Part shown: one piece after another, positions 35,041-43,138 of the stretch
Layout of the letters: each line of letters begins with the position of its first letter
Position numbering within the stretch: the stretch's first letter is position 1
Origin: Vibrio sp. 10N
GTDB taxonomy: Bacteria; Pseudomonadota; Gammaproteobacteria; Enterobacterales; Vibrionaceae
Length of the DNA stretch: 64,000 nucleotides
NCBI RefSeq assembly: GCF_036245475.1
Contig: NZ_BTPM01000001.1
Span: forward strand, 1,364,001 to 1,428,000
Reading direction: 5' to 3'
The notes under the pieces: model-generated
The model's database searches: none
The model's input: the letters and a program-made list of their open reading frames with translations, nothing else
Told to the model about the DNA's origin: nothing
Position numbers and translations under genes: made by a program

Positions 35041-35908
35041 GTCAGCCTCGAGAAATCGAGGAACTCCTAAAGCGCACGACTAACTGGTAGACAGTGAAGC
35101 GTTATACCAATTGGGCTTTCCACGCGTTGTTTGAGATCCCCTTTTTCAAGGGGATGACGTTGTTATCGAAGGCGCGAAACGTTAACAGACGTCACCCTCG
35201 AGAAATCGAGGATCTCCTAAAGCGCACGACTAATTGATAGACAGTGAAGTGTTATACCAATTGGGCTTTCCATGCGTTGTTTGAGATCCCCTTTTTCAAG
35301 GGGATGACGTTGTTATCGAAGGCGCGAAACGTTAACAGACGTCATCCTCGAGAAATCGAGGATCTCCTAAAGCGCACGACTAATTGGTAGACAGCGAAGT
35401 GTTATACCAATTGGGCTTTCCATGCGTTGTTTGAGATCCCCTTTTTCAAGGGGATGACGTTGTTATCGAAGGCGCGAAACGTTAACAGACGTCATCCTCG
35501 AGAAATCGAGGATCTCCTAAAGCGCACGACTAATTGGTAGACAGCGAAGTGTTATACCAATTGGGCTTTCCATGCGTTGTTTGAGATCCCCTTTTTCAAG
35601 GGGATGACGTTGTTATCGAAGGCGCGAAACGTTAACAGACGTCATCCTCGAGAAATCGAGGATCTCCTAAAGCGCACGACTAATTGGTAGACAGCGAAGT
35701 GTTATACCAATTGGGCTTTCCATGCGTTGTTTGAGATCCCCTTTTTCAAGGGGATGACGTTGTTATCGAAGGCGCGAAACGTTAACAGACGTCATCCTCG
35801 AGAAATCGAGGATCTCCTAAAGCGCACGACTAATTGGTAGACAGCGAAGTGTTATACCAATCTGGCTTTTTAAACGTTGTATGAGATCCCCTTTTACAAG
35901 GGGATGAC
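35041..35908. repeat. tandem array of 150 bp palindromic units (5.8 copies)
   Basis: Units begin at 35041, 35191, 35341, 35491, 35641 and 35791, an exact 150 bp period. Units 3, 4 and 5 appear identical; units 1 and 2 carry a few changes and the last lacks the linker and is diverged at its right end. Each unit is GTCATCC-hairpin-GGATCTC, an inner palindrome (AAAGC...AATTGGTA...TACCAATT...GCTTT), GAGATCC-hairpin-GGATGAC, then a 31-base linker. The hairpin ends are those of the 119 bp repeats elsewhere in the window. No spacers or open frames are present. It fills the 35014-36082 gap apart from the transporter leader; 35909-36037 shows nothing notable. Confidence 0.95.
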
Positions 35909-36037
35909 GTTGTTTGTTCAAAGTAGACGAATGATTAATACAACTAGAGCTAAATTGATACTCAAATCACATTCCAAGAAACTTGACGATATTTATGAGG
36001 AAACTTTGATCCTACGCTAGTCCAAACTGGCATAGCG

Positions 36038-36086
36038 GCGTGATACTGCTCACAGTAATCTATTCTCAGGACGAGCAGTATCATGC
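36038..36086 (+). promoter_or_regulatory. start-codon-sequestering hairpin and CRP-like site of the SLC13 gene
   Basis: GCGTGATACTGCTC (36038-36051) pairs with GAGCAGTATCATGC (36073-36086); all 14 positions pair in RNA if one G-U is allowed. The right arm covers the end of the AGGACGAG ribosome-binding site and the ATG at 36083. The left part also reads CGTGATACTGCTCACA (36039-36054), a 9/10 match to the CRP half-sites TGTGA-N6-TCACA. Either or both could regulate the transporter. Confidence 0.65.
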
Positions 36087-37501
36087 AAAAATATCTGAAG
36101 TATATCATTCCGATATCGATCCCATTGATCGTACTACTTCTACCATTATCCGCATTTCCCTTCGAAGGATTGACCATAGTCCAACAGCGCGTTATCGCCA
36201 TATTCTTATTGGCTGCGCTATGTTGGGTTTTCGAGCCAATCCCCATCTACGCCACTTCCGTTGTCATCATTGTTCTTGAACTTTTGTTGGTATCGAATAA
36301 AGGGGTATATCTGTTTAGAGCAGGGGAGGGGCAGCCGCATTTTGGTGAACTTCTTAATTACAATGAAATCATGGCAACGTTTGCAAGCCCGATCATCATG
36401 CTGTTTTTGGGTGGTTTTTTCCTTGCTATGGCGGCGACCAAGTATCGTTTGGACGTTAACTTAGCTCGGGTATTACTCAAGCCATTTGGTAGCGATCCGC
36501 GCTTTGTGATGCTGGGATTGATGCTAATCACCGGCGTTTTCTCTATGTTCATGTCGAACACCGCGACCACTGCGATGATGCTATCGATTCTTACTCCGGT
36601 GATTGCCGTATTTGGCCCAAAAGACCCTGGACGAATTGCGTTTGCGCTATGCATTCCAGTCGCAGCCAACATTGGCGGTATCGGTACACCAATTGGCACT
36701 CCGCCTAATGCCATCGCACTTAAATATCTGGTAGGTGATAACTACATCAGCTTTGGTGAGTGGATGGCGTTTGGTGTGCCTTTTGTGGTCGTAATGATGG
36801 CGCTGGCTTGGATGCTGATTAATTTTTTATACAGTGCAGATCAAAAGAAAATCGAGCTGTCGATTAAAGGTAAGTTCTTAAAAACTCCAAAAGCCATCAT
36901 GGTGTACATTACGTTTGCTTTGACCATTATCCTTTGGCTAATGGGCTCAACACACGGTATGAATTCATACACGGTTGCGCTTATTCCCGTCGCTATCTTC
37001 TCGCTGACTGGCATTATCAATAAAGAAGATCTTAAGAAGATATCGTGGGATGTACTTTGGTTGGTATCAGGTGGTATCGCTTTGGGTCTCGCACTTGATA
37101 AAACAGGGCTTGCACGTCTTGTTGTTCACAGTATTCCGTTTGATGAATTCTCTCCTTATGTCGTGCTATTTGGCGCTGCATTCCTATGTTTGCTTATGGC
37201 GAACTTTATGTCCCATACGGCAACGGCAAACTTGCTGATGCCAATTATGGCGGCATTAGGTACCTCAATGACGTCTCTTACGCCATTGGGAGGAGAGCTA
37301 ACACTCATTCTTGTGGTTACCTTTGCGGCTTCACTGGGTATGTCTCTACCAATCAGTACGCCGCCAAACGCCCTTGCTCATGCAACAGGCCATGTTCAGA
37401 GCAGTCAGATGGCGCGTGTTGGCGTGATCTTAGGTGTGGTGGGCGTCTTGCTGAGCTTTGTCTTAGTGTGGCTACTGCATGCGGTTGGACATATAGGGTA
37501 G
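36083..37501 (+). CDS. SLC13/DASS family anion transporter
   Basis: A 472-residue polytopic inner-membrane protein with about eleven helices. It has the two SNT-type signatures of the DASS family: FMSNTATTAMML with GTPIGTPPNAIALKYL in the first half, and FMSHTATANLLMP with LPISTPPNALAHATG in the second, which bind sodium and the carboxylate. The likely role is sodium-coupled uptake of a di- or tricarboxylate such as succinate, malate or citrate, though sulphate cannot be excluded. It is followed, after six bases, by a histidine kinase gene and a response regulator, so the transporter may be part of a sensing unit. An RNA hairpin covers its start. Confidence 0.92.
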   Translation: MQKYLKYIIPISIPLIVLLLPLSAFPFEGLTIVQQRVIAIFLLAALCWVFEPIPIYATSVVIIVLELLLVSNKGVYLFRAGEGQPHFGELLNYNEIMATFASPIIMLFLGGFFLAMAATKYRLDVNLARVLLKPFGSDPRFVMLGLMLITGVFSMFMSNTATTAMMLSILTPVIAVFGPKDPGRIAFALCIPVAANIGGIGTPIGTPPNAIALKYLVGDNYISFGEWMAFGVPFVVVMMALAWMLINFLYSADQKKIELSIKGKFLKTPKAIMVYITFALTIILWLMGSTHGMNSYTVALIPVAIFSLTGIINKEDLKKISWDVLWLVSGGIALGLALDKTGLARLVVHSIPFDEFSPYVVLFGAAFLCLLMANFMSHTATANLLMPIMAALGTSMTSLTPLGGELTLILVVTFAASLGMSLPISTPPNALAHATGHVQSSQMARVGVILGVVGVLLSFVLVWLLHAVGHIG

Positions 37502-37507
37502 GTGCCA

Positions 37508-38833
37508 ATGGAATTATTGGTACGCCATTATTTTTCAGAATCAAGTCGTCAGGTTACGTTCGATGCCGAAGAGGTGGTGCTGCGCCAAGAAGCGCACAAT
37601 GACCGTCTTTATTACGTGCTCGAAGGGGAGCTAGAGGGCTATTTTGAAAGTGACCAAGATGGCAAGCTCACCAAACTTTTTAATGCCTCGAATGGGGCAT
37701 TTATTGGTGTGCATAGTTTCTTTTCAGGCACTTGGGTTGCTTCATCAACGGTAATTGCAAAAAGCAAAGTGACGCTGGCTTGGATCGATAAACATACTCA
37801 GCCCGTCGATCCGCAGCAATACGGCCCATTGAGTGCCCAGTTTATGCCGGTGATGGTCAATGAGTTATCAAGACGTCAAAGGCGCGCTAAGCAAGAAGCT
37901 CTAGCCAAAGAGAAAGCCCTTCAACGCCTGCATACTGCGGAGCAGATGACCACTCTGGGCCAATTGGCGGCCGGGATTGCGCATGAGTTGAACAATGCCA
38001 TTGGTGTGGTGAACAGCAAAACCGAACGGATGCAGCAAGATTTGTTGCAACTTCTCGAAGAGCTGCACCCAGAAGTCAGTGGCTATTTCGATGTCGGTTT
38101 GATGCGTGGTCAAACGGTTTCCTCTAGTGAGGTACGCCGAATTGCCAAGCGCTACCAAAGTGACTATCGCTTAGAAAGAGACACGGCTAAGCAACTGGCG
38201 AGAGCGCTAGGCAATAACCCAATCCCTGAGTCGTGGTTACATGATCCTCAAAAAGCGCTTAAATACTGGGGTATGGGGCGAGATCTACACGATCTTAAAA
38301 TTGCCGCGAGGCATACCGTTGGCATCGTCAAATCGGTGAAGCAACTAGGCCGTACTGATGGTGAGCCCGATGAGCTGCTTGATATTAACGATACCATCAA
38401 CAAAGCCTTGGCCCTTTTGCAAAGTGATTTGAGAAGAGTGTCCGTTCGCGTACAGCCAGCGGTTCTGCCGTTAATTAAGGGGGCATCCACCGAGTATGTG
38501 CAAATCTGGAGCAACATTTTAAAAAATGCTTGTGATGCACTTTCGCAAACCGATGCGCCCAATATCAATATTCAAACCAAGTTTGTGAACCAACGTATTT
38601 TGGTGACCATTGCCAATAATGGACCAGAAATAGATGAGCCCACACGCCGAAAAATCTTTCAACCTAACTTCACAACCAAAAAAGGCGGACTGTCTTTTGG
38701 TTTGGGGTTAGGACTATCAATTGTGAAAAGAATCGTCAGCGAGATAGGTGGCACAATTGCCGTTAAAAGCGATGAAACACGCACTATTTTTCGCGTCAAG
38801 TTACCAGTAGGAGAAGCATATGGAGAAGCTTAA
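37508..38833 (+). CDS. histidine kinase with N-terminal cyclic-nucleotide-binding domain
   Basis: A 441-residue soluble kinase. Residues about 5-115 form a cNMP-binding fold (VVLRQEAHNDRLYYVLEGELEGYF and FIGVHSFFSG), then a short coiled coil leads to HisKA with H159 in LAAGIAHELNNAIGVV. An insert of about 110 residues separates this from the ATPase (IWSNILKNACDALSQ, ILVTIANNGPEI, KGGLSFGLGLGLSIVKRI). The missing canonical phosphate-binding glycines of the CAP site cannot be judged from here. ATG at 37508 follows GGTAGGTG; an in-frame GTG lies at 37502. It is downstream of the SLC13 gene and overlaps the response-regulator gene by 14 bases. Confidence 0.9.
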   Translation: MELLVRHYFSESSRQVTFDAEEVVLRQEAHNDRLYYVLEGELEGYFESDQDGKLTKLFNASNGAFIGVHSFFSGTWVASSTVIAKSKVTLAWIDKHTQPVDPQQYGPLSAQFMPVMVNELSRRQRRAKQEALAKEKALQRLHTAEQMTTLGQLAAGIAHELNNAIGVVNSKTERMQQDLLQLLEELHPEVSGYFDVGLMRGQTVSSSEVRRIAKRYQSDYRLERDTAKQLARALGNNPIPESWLHDPQKALKYWGMGRDLHDLKIAARHTVGIVKSVKQLGRTDGEPDELLDINDTINKALALLQSDLRRVSVRVQPAVLPLIKGASTEYVQIWSNILKNACDALSQTDAPNINIQTKFVNQRILVTIANNGPEIDEPTRRKIFQPNFTTKKGGLSFGLGLGLSIVKRIVSEIGGTIAVKSDETRTIFRVKLPVGEAYGEA

Positions 38834-39293
38834 CGTCATTTGTGTCGATGACCAGAGAGAAGTACTCAGCGCCGTCATTCAAGATCTTGAGCCATTATCG
38901 AGCTGGCTAAATATCGAGGACTGTGAATCTGGCGAAGAAGTGCTGGATCTTATTGAAGACCTTGATGCGGAAGGAGAGAGTATCGCGGTGATTGTGTCTG
39001 ACCATGTTATGCCAGGCATGACGGGGGTGGAGCTGCTGACCGAGCTATCGCGTGATAGCCGTTTTAAAGAGACGAAAAAGGTGCTGCTCACTGGCCAAGC
39101 TACGCACTCTGATACCATAACCGCGATTAATACAGCAGGTGTAAGTCATTACTTTGAGAAGCCATGGAAAGCCGACGAGTTGGTGAGTTGTGTTCGTTCA
39201 TTGGTCACCGCTTATATTTTTGATCGCGGTTTTGATTATCAGCCGTATCATGAACACTTGGATCAAAACATTGTGTTGGAGAGGCTACGATAG
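38820..39293 (+). CDS. response regulator, receiver domain with short C-terminal tail
   Basis: A 157-residue protein. Receiver residues are D11-D12 in VICVDDQRE, phospho-acceptor D61 in VIVSDHVMPGMTG, T in LLTGQA and K in YFEKPWKADEL. After the receiver there are only about 30 residues (FDRGFDYQPYHEHLDQNIVLERLR) and no DNA-binding domain, so output must be through protein contact. It overlaps the kinase gene, which is its likely partner. The EKPW motif is common in regulators that pair with HD-GYP or chemotaxis-like outputs. Confidence 0.92.
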   Translation: MEKLNVICVDDQREVLSAVIQDLEPLSSWLNIEDCESGEEVLDLIEDLDAEGESIAVIVSDHVMPGMTGVELLTELSRDSRFKETKKVLLTGQATHSDTITAINTAGVSHYFEKPWKADELVSCVRSLVTAYIFDRGFDYQPYHEHLDQNIVLERLR

Positions 39294-39340
39294 GCCGTTT
39301 ATGGGTATTGGCCACTTTGCATGATGAGCGAGGAGGAAAA

Positions 39341-39691
39341 ATGAAAACAGTGTTGCGCTATTTTGTATTAGGTTTTTTGTTCGTTTTAGGATCTGCCAAC
39401 GCGAGCGATAGAGCTAAACAAGGCTGGGAGCTCATTGAGCAAGGAGCCATTGTTATCGACGTTCGAACGCCGCAAGAATTCAATGCTGGTCATTTAGAAC
39501 AAGCGGTTAACTACCCACTATCAGAGCTAGATAAGCACATTGCGACGCTCGACAAGTCTCAATCTATTGTGCTTTATTGCCGTAGCGGAAATCGGTCCGG
39601 TCAAGCTATGGCATATATGCAATCCAAAGGTTTTACCGCTCTCCACAATGCCGGGGGGCTGAATGAGATGAAAATAGAATCTCCCCAGTAA
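39341..39691 (+). CDS. pspE: periplasmic rhodanese (PspE-like)
   Basis: A 116-residue exported sulphurtransferase. The signal peptide MKTVLRYFVLGFLFVLGSANA is followed by one rhodanese domain: VIDVRTPQEFNAGHLEQAVN, then the active-site loop C-R-S-G-N-R-S with the persulphide-forming cysteine in VLYCRSGNRSGQAM, and HNAGGLNEM. AGGAGG lies ideally before the ATG at 39341; the longer frame from TTG 39308 is rejected. It may be cotranscribed with the two-component genes upstream (47-base gap). E. coli PspE is the last psp-linked gene; here it stands away from ycjX/ycjF. Confidence 0.93.
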   Translation: MKTVLRYFVLGFLFVLGSANASDRAKQGWELIEQGAIVIDVRTPQEFNAGHLEQAVNYPLSELDKHIATLDKSQSIVLYCRSGNRSGQAMAYMQSKGFTALHNAGGLNEMKIESPQ

Positions 39692-39709
39692 GCCGTATTT
39701 GTCGCTCAT

Positions 39710-39743
39710 CGCCCGAAATATCTTCTACCATTTCGGGCGTTTT
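39710..39743 (+). terminator. intrinsic terminator after pspE
   Basis: Stem CGCCCGAAAT/ATTTCGGGCG, 10-base loop, followed by TTTT. Confidence 0.92.
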
Positions 39744-39991
39744 GCCTTGTACATTGACCTTATTTCATCCCTTCACCCTATTGTCGATTCAATCTGAGTA
39801 CACGTGTTTGTGACAGTTGCTTACAAATACTCATGGCTTTTGTTTAGTTCGTAATATTTCGCGGCAAATAGACGAACTTTTACATCATAAGAAACGCTTC
39901 ATTTAACTCTTGCATCATTTCTTACAGTTCCTATCTAGAGCCTTGTAACAAATCAAGGATAGAATTGACTTCGATTTTTATAGTGCATATG

Positions 39992-40087
39992 TGGCTTTAG
40001 GTTCGGAATTTCCGATGTTTATATCAGGGAGCCCAAAAGGGGGGAAAGACAGCCAGCTCACGATGTGCATAGCCAGAGAGAAGTGAG
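39992..40087 (+). promoter_or_regulatory. structured leader of the mrp operon
   Basis: Of the gap 39692-40064, the first part holds the pspE terminator and an AT-rich promoter-like stretch; the last 70 bases are rich in pairing segments: GGCT (39993-39996) with AGCC (40030-40033) enclosing a TCGGAA/TTCCGA hairpin (40003-40015), then CCCAAAAGGGG, then CTCAC (40057-40061) with GTGAG (40083-40087) across the proposed GTG start. It could be a cis-regulatory RNA; I could not match it to a known Na+, Li+ or pH riboswitch class. Confidence 0.4.
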
Positions 40088-42785
40088 TGTTAACTTGAGT
40101 ATCGAGAGAGCCGTAATAAATAGCGGGACACAAAGCCAGATAAGCGGTAGAGGACGGAGTTCGTTGTCTTCACTATTTGGCCTTTTTGCGTTGTTTCCGT
40201 TTCTGATCTTAACGGCAGTCGTGTCGTTGTATAGTCCTGAGGGCGTCAGTTGGAGTTTGCCTTGGGTTCCAAGCCTAGGGCTAGCGCTAAGTTTCCGATT
40301 GGATGGGCTGTCTTTTCTGTTTGCCTGCTTGATTAGCGGGATTGGTACCATGGTGCAAGTGTATGCGCTGGCCTACCTTAAAGAGCACAAACAAAGACTC
40401 GCATTCCACTGTTACTTGACCGCGTTTATGGTGGCAATGCTTGGCGTGGTTCTCAGCGACAATGTGTTGCTGTTGTTTGTCTTTTGGGAGCTGACGACAG
40501 TGACCTCGTATCTGCTCATCGGCTTTAACCACGAAGCGCTAAAGTCTCGAAAGAATGCGCTGCAATCACTGTTAATTACGGGTGCAGGTGGCCTAGCATT
40601 ACTTGCTGGCCTGATTATGCTTGGCACCATGGCCGGTAGCTATGAGCTGACTAGTATCTTGGCGAAAGCGACCGAGATTTCAAATCACACCCTGTTTTTA
40701 CCTTCATTAGTTCTTATTTTGTTGGGGGCGCTGACTAAGTCTGCTCAGTTCCCGTTCCACTTCTGGCTGCCCAACGCAATGGCCGCGCCAACACCAGTGA
40801 GTGCCTACCTGCACTCCGCCACTATGGTTAAAGCGGGTATCTACCTACTGGCAGTGGTATCACCTATCTATTCTCACTCAGAGGTATGGTTCTATACGCT
40901 GACGATACTTGGTGGATTTACTGCCTTGTGGTGTGCGCTCATGGCGCTCAAGCAAACGGATTTGAAACTCATGCTGGCATACAGCACTACTGTGGTACTC
41001 GGAAAGCTGACCTTCTTGCTTGGGATTGGAAGTGACTTAGCCCTTAAGTCGGCACTGATGCTGATTGTCGCTCATGCCCTTTACAAAGCAGGTCTGTTTA
41101 TGGTGGTCGGCAACATTGATAAAGCGGCGGGGACGCGTGAAATCAGTCAGCTTCGTGGCCTACGTTCTGTGCTGAAAATCAGCTTTGTCGCCGCGGTGGT
41201 TGCTGTGTTGTCGACCGCTGGTGTGCCGCCTCTACCTGGCTTTTTGGGTAAAGAGTACATGTACAAAGCCGGATTGGAAGTTAGCAATTGGGCAGTCTTT
41301 TTGATGGTATTAGTGAATGCGCTTACCGTGACACTGGTGATGGCACTGCTGATCAAACCATTTACTACTCGTCATCGGGGTGAGCCGACGCAGGTTAAGC
41401 CGGTTGAATTCAATAAAGGGTTGTGGGTGCCACCATTTATGCTCGCCATCATTAGCGTATTGGCAACAGTCATCGGTCTAGGGTGGCTAAATGAGCAAGT
41501 GATTATTCCTGGTGTGACCACGATTGCACCGGTGTCGACGCCAGAGCCAGTGAAAATGTGGCATGGCATCAATGCTCCACTGATCCTCAGCGTTGTGACG
41601 TTGGCGTTGGGCGTACTGCTATACAAAGTGTATCCGGCGCTGAGTACATTGCTGGGTCGTCAGTTGTCAAAACTGCCATGTGCGAATCGTGTCTTTGATA
41701 GCCTGCTGCATGCCATGGTGAGTTTTGCCAAATGGCAAACAAATGTGCTTCAAACGAAACGAATGAGTGTCTACGGATTGCTTTCATTTGGAGCCTTGGC
41801 GGTGCTGCTCATCACGCATACCCCAATGTCGTTAAGTCAATTTGCTGGTCGATTCGAGGGCATCAAGCTTTACGAAGTGGTGATTGCGGGCCTGCTCATT
41901 GCGTCATCTTTCGTGGTGATTATTTCAAGAACAAAGTTCTTAGCGGTAGCGGCTCTGGGCATGATCGGCTTTATGACCACCTTGGTGTTCATGATTTATA
42001 GCGCGCCCGATGTTGCCAAGACGCAGCTATTGGTTGAAACCTTGATGGTGGTCTTCTTAGTACTGCTAATGCGTCATGTACCCAAGCTATCGGCAGTAAG
42101 GCAGCACTCCAAAGGTCGCCGTGCACTGCACGCTTTGGTTGCAGGTTCTATTGGTGTTGCCGTCACTATGATGCTGATTTCGATTACTGCAGACCCTATC
42201 GATATGTCGGTCTCTCAGTTCTTCAACGAGCAGAGTGTGCCGGGCGGTCATGGCCGCAACATCGTTAACGTCATTCTGGTCGATTTCCGCGCCTTCGATA
42301 CGTTTGGTGAAGTGCTGGTTGTGGCACTAGCAGGCCTATGTGCGGTGAGTCTGCTTAAGCCTGGCAGCGTGCCATCGACCAAAGTGAAATCACTTATCTT
42401 GGGTACGGCGTCGCACATCGTTTCTGCACTGATGTTGGTGTTCTCACTTTACCTATTAATGCGCGGACATAATTCACCTGGTGGTGGCTTTATTGGTGCG
42501 CTGATCGCTGTTATTGGCCTGTCGCTACTAATGTTTGCCGAGTCTCCACAGTATGTTCGAGAAAGGCTGCATTACGCGCCGTTTAGTATCGCAATGCTCG
42601 GTGTCTTTATTAGTTTTGCCGCGGGTGCCGTGAGCTTAGTGTTTAATCTGCCATTCCTAACGGGTCTTTGGTGGAAAGATGTATTGCCTCTGGGTACGCC
42701 ATTAATTTTCGATATTGGTATTTATCTGGGTGTCATTGGTGGGGTGATGGGAATGATCCTCCATGTAACAGAGGAGATGGACTGA
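40065..42785 (+). CDS. mrpA: Na+/H+ antiporter subunit MrpA with fused MrpB domain
   Basis: A 906-residue polytopic protein, the large subunit of the Mrp antiporter. The NuoL-like first 500 residues contain LFVFWELTTVTSYLLIGF (essential glutamate), TKSAQFPFHFWLPNAMAAPTPVSAYLHSATMVKAG (interrupted here for length: TKSAQFPFHFWLPNAM then APTPVSAYLHSATMVKAG) and AHALYKAGLFM. The last 230 residues (SVPGGHGRNIVNVILVDF, FDTFGEVLVV, then RGHNSPGGGFIGAL and a final HVTEEMD) are a MrpB-like unit, so mrpB is fused rather than separate, as in many gammaproteobacteria. The start is uncertain: GTG at 40065 is the longest, GTG at 40083 is possible. Confidence 0.93.
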   Translation: MHSQREVSVNLSIERAVINSGTQSQISGRGRSSLSSLFGLFALFPFLILTAVVSLYSPEGVSWSLPWVPSLGLALSFRLDGLSFLFACLISGIGTMVQVYALAYLKEHKQRLAFHCYLTAFMVAMLGVVLSDNVLLLFVFWELTTVTSYLLIGFNHEALKSRKNALQSLLITGAGGLALLAGLIMLGTMAGSYELTSILAKATEISNHTLFLPSLVLILLGALTKSAQFPFHFWLPNAMAAPTPVSAYLHSATMVKAGIYLLAVVSPIYSHSEVWFYTLTILGGFTALWCALMALKQTDLKLMLAYSTTVVLGKLTFLLGIGSDLALKSALMLIVAHALYKAGLFMVVGNIDKAAGTREISQLRGLRSVLKISFVAAVVAVLSTAGVPPLPGFLGKEYMYKAGLEVSNWAVFLMVLVNALTVTLVMALLIKPFTTRHRGEPTQVKPVEFNKGLWVPPFMLAIISVLATVIGLGWLNEQVIIPGVTTIAPVSTPEPVKMWHGINAPLILSVVTLALGVLLYKVYPALSTLLGRQLSKLPCANRVFDSLLHAMVSFAKWQTNVLQTKRMSVYGLLSFGALAVLLITHTPMSLSQFAGRFEGIKLYEVVIAGLLIASSFVVIISRTKFLAVAALGMIGFMTTLVFMIYSAPDVAKTQLLVETLMVVFLVLLMRHVPKLSAVRQHSKGRRALHALVAGSIGVAVTMMLISITADPIDMSVSQFFNEQSVPGGHGRNIVNVILVDFRAFDTFGEVLVVALAGLCAVSLLKPGSVPSTKVKSLILGTASHIVSALMLVFSLYLLMRGHNSPGGGFIGALIAVIGLSLLMFAESPQYVRERLHYAPFSIAMLGVFISFAAGAVSLVFNLPFLTGLWWKDVLPLGTPLIFDIGIYLGVIGGVMGMILHVTEEMD

Positions 42786-43138
42786 TGGAAATGTTGTGGA
42801 GTGTTGTTGTGGGTGTGTTTGTCGCATCTGGAATTTATTTGATGCTGGAAAGACACTTGCTCAGAGTCCTATTTGGCCTGACTTTGCTGAGTAGCGCAGT
42901 CAATCTTGCCATCTTTAATGCAGGTCGATTAACACCAGGCAATCCGCCGCTCATTGATGCTGATTCTGTCTTGCCTCATATGGATGCCGCGAACCCGTTA
43001 CCTCAAGCGCTAATCTTAACGGCTATCGTGATTGGCTTTGGACTTTTAGTGTTTGCTTTAGTGTTGTTCTACCGCGCTTATGAAGAAACGCAGTCAGCGG
43101 ATATTGATGAAATGAAATACTCAGAGGAGCAGGTGTAA
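42785..43138 (+). CDS. mrpC: Na+/H+ antiporter subunit MrpC
   Basis: A 117-residue NuoK-like protein with three helices (about 3-20, 27-47, 76-98). The family text LERHLLRVLFGLTLLSSAVNL and the DPLPQALILTAIVIGF element (here NPLPQALILTAIVIGF) are present. Its ATG shares one base with the mrpA stop, with GAGGAG nine bases before it. It ends overlapping the mrpD start. Confidence 0.95.
   Translation: MEMLWSVVVGVFVASGIYLMLERHLLRVLFGLTLLSSAVNLAIFNAGRLTPGNPPLIDADSVLPHMDAANPLPQALILTAIVIGFGLLVFALVLFYRAYEETQSADIDEMKYSEEQV

Noticed and set aside
35041..35908. CRISPR array
   Set aside because: The repeat unit is 150 bp with no unique spacers, units are nearly identical over their whole length, and no cas genes are present.
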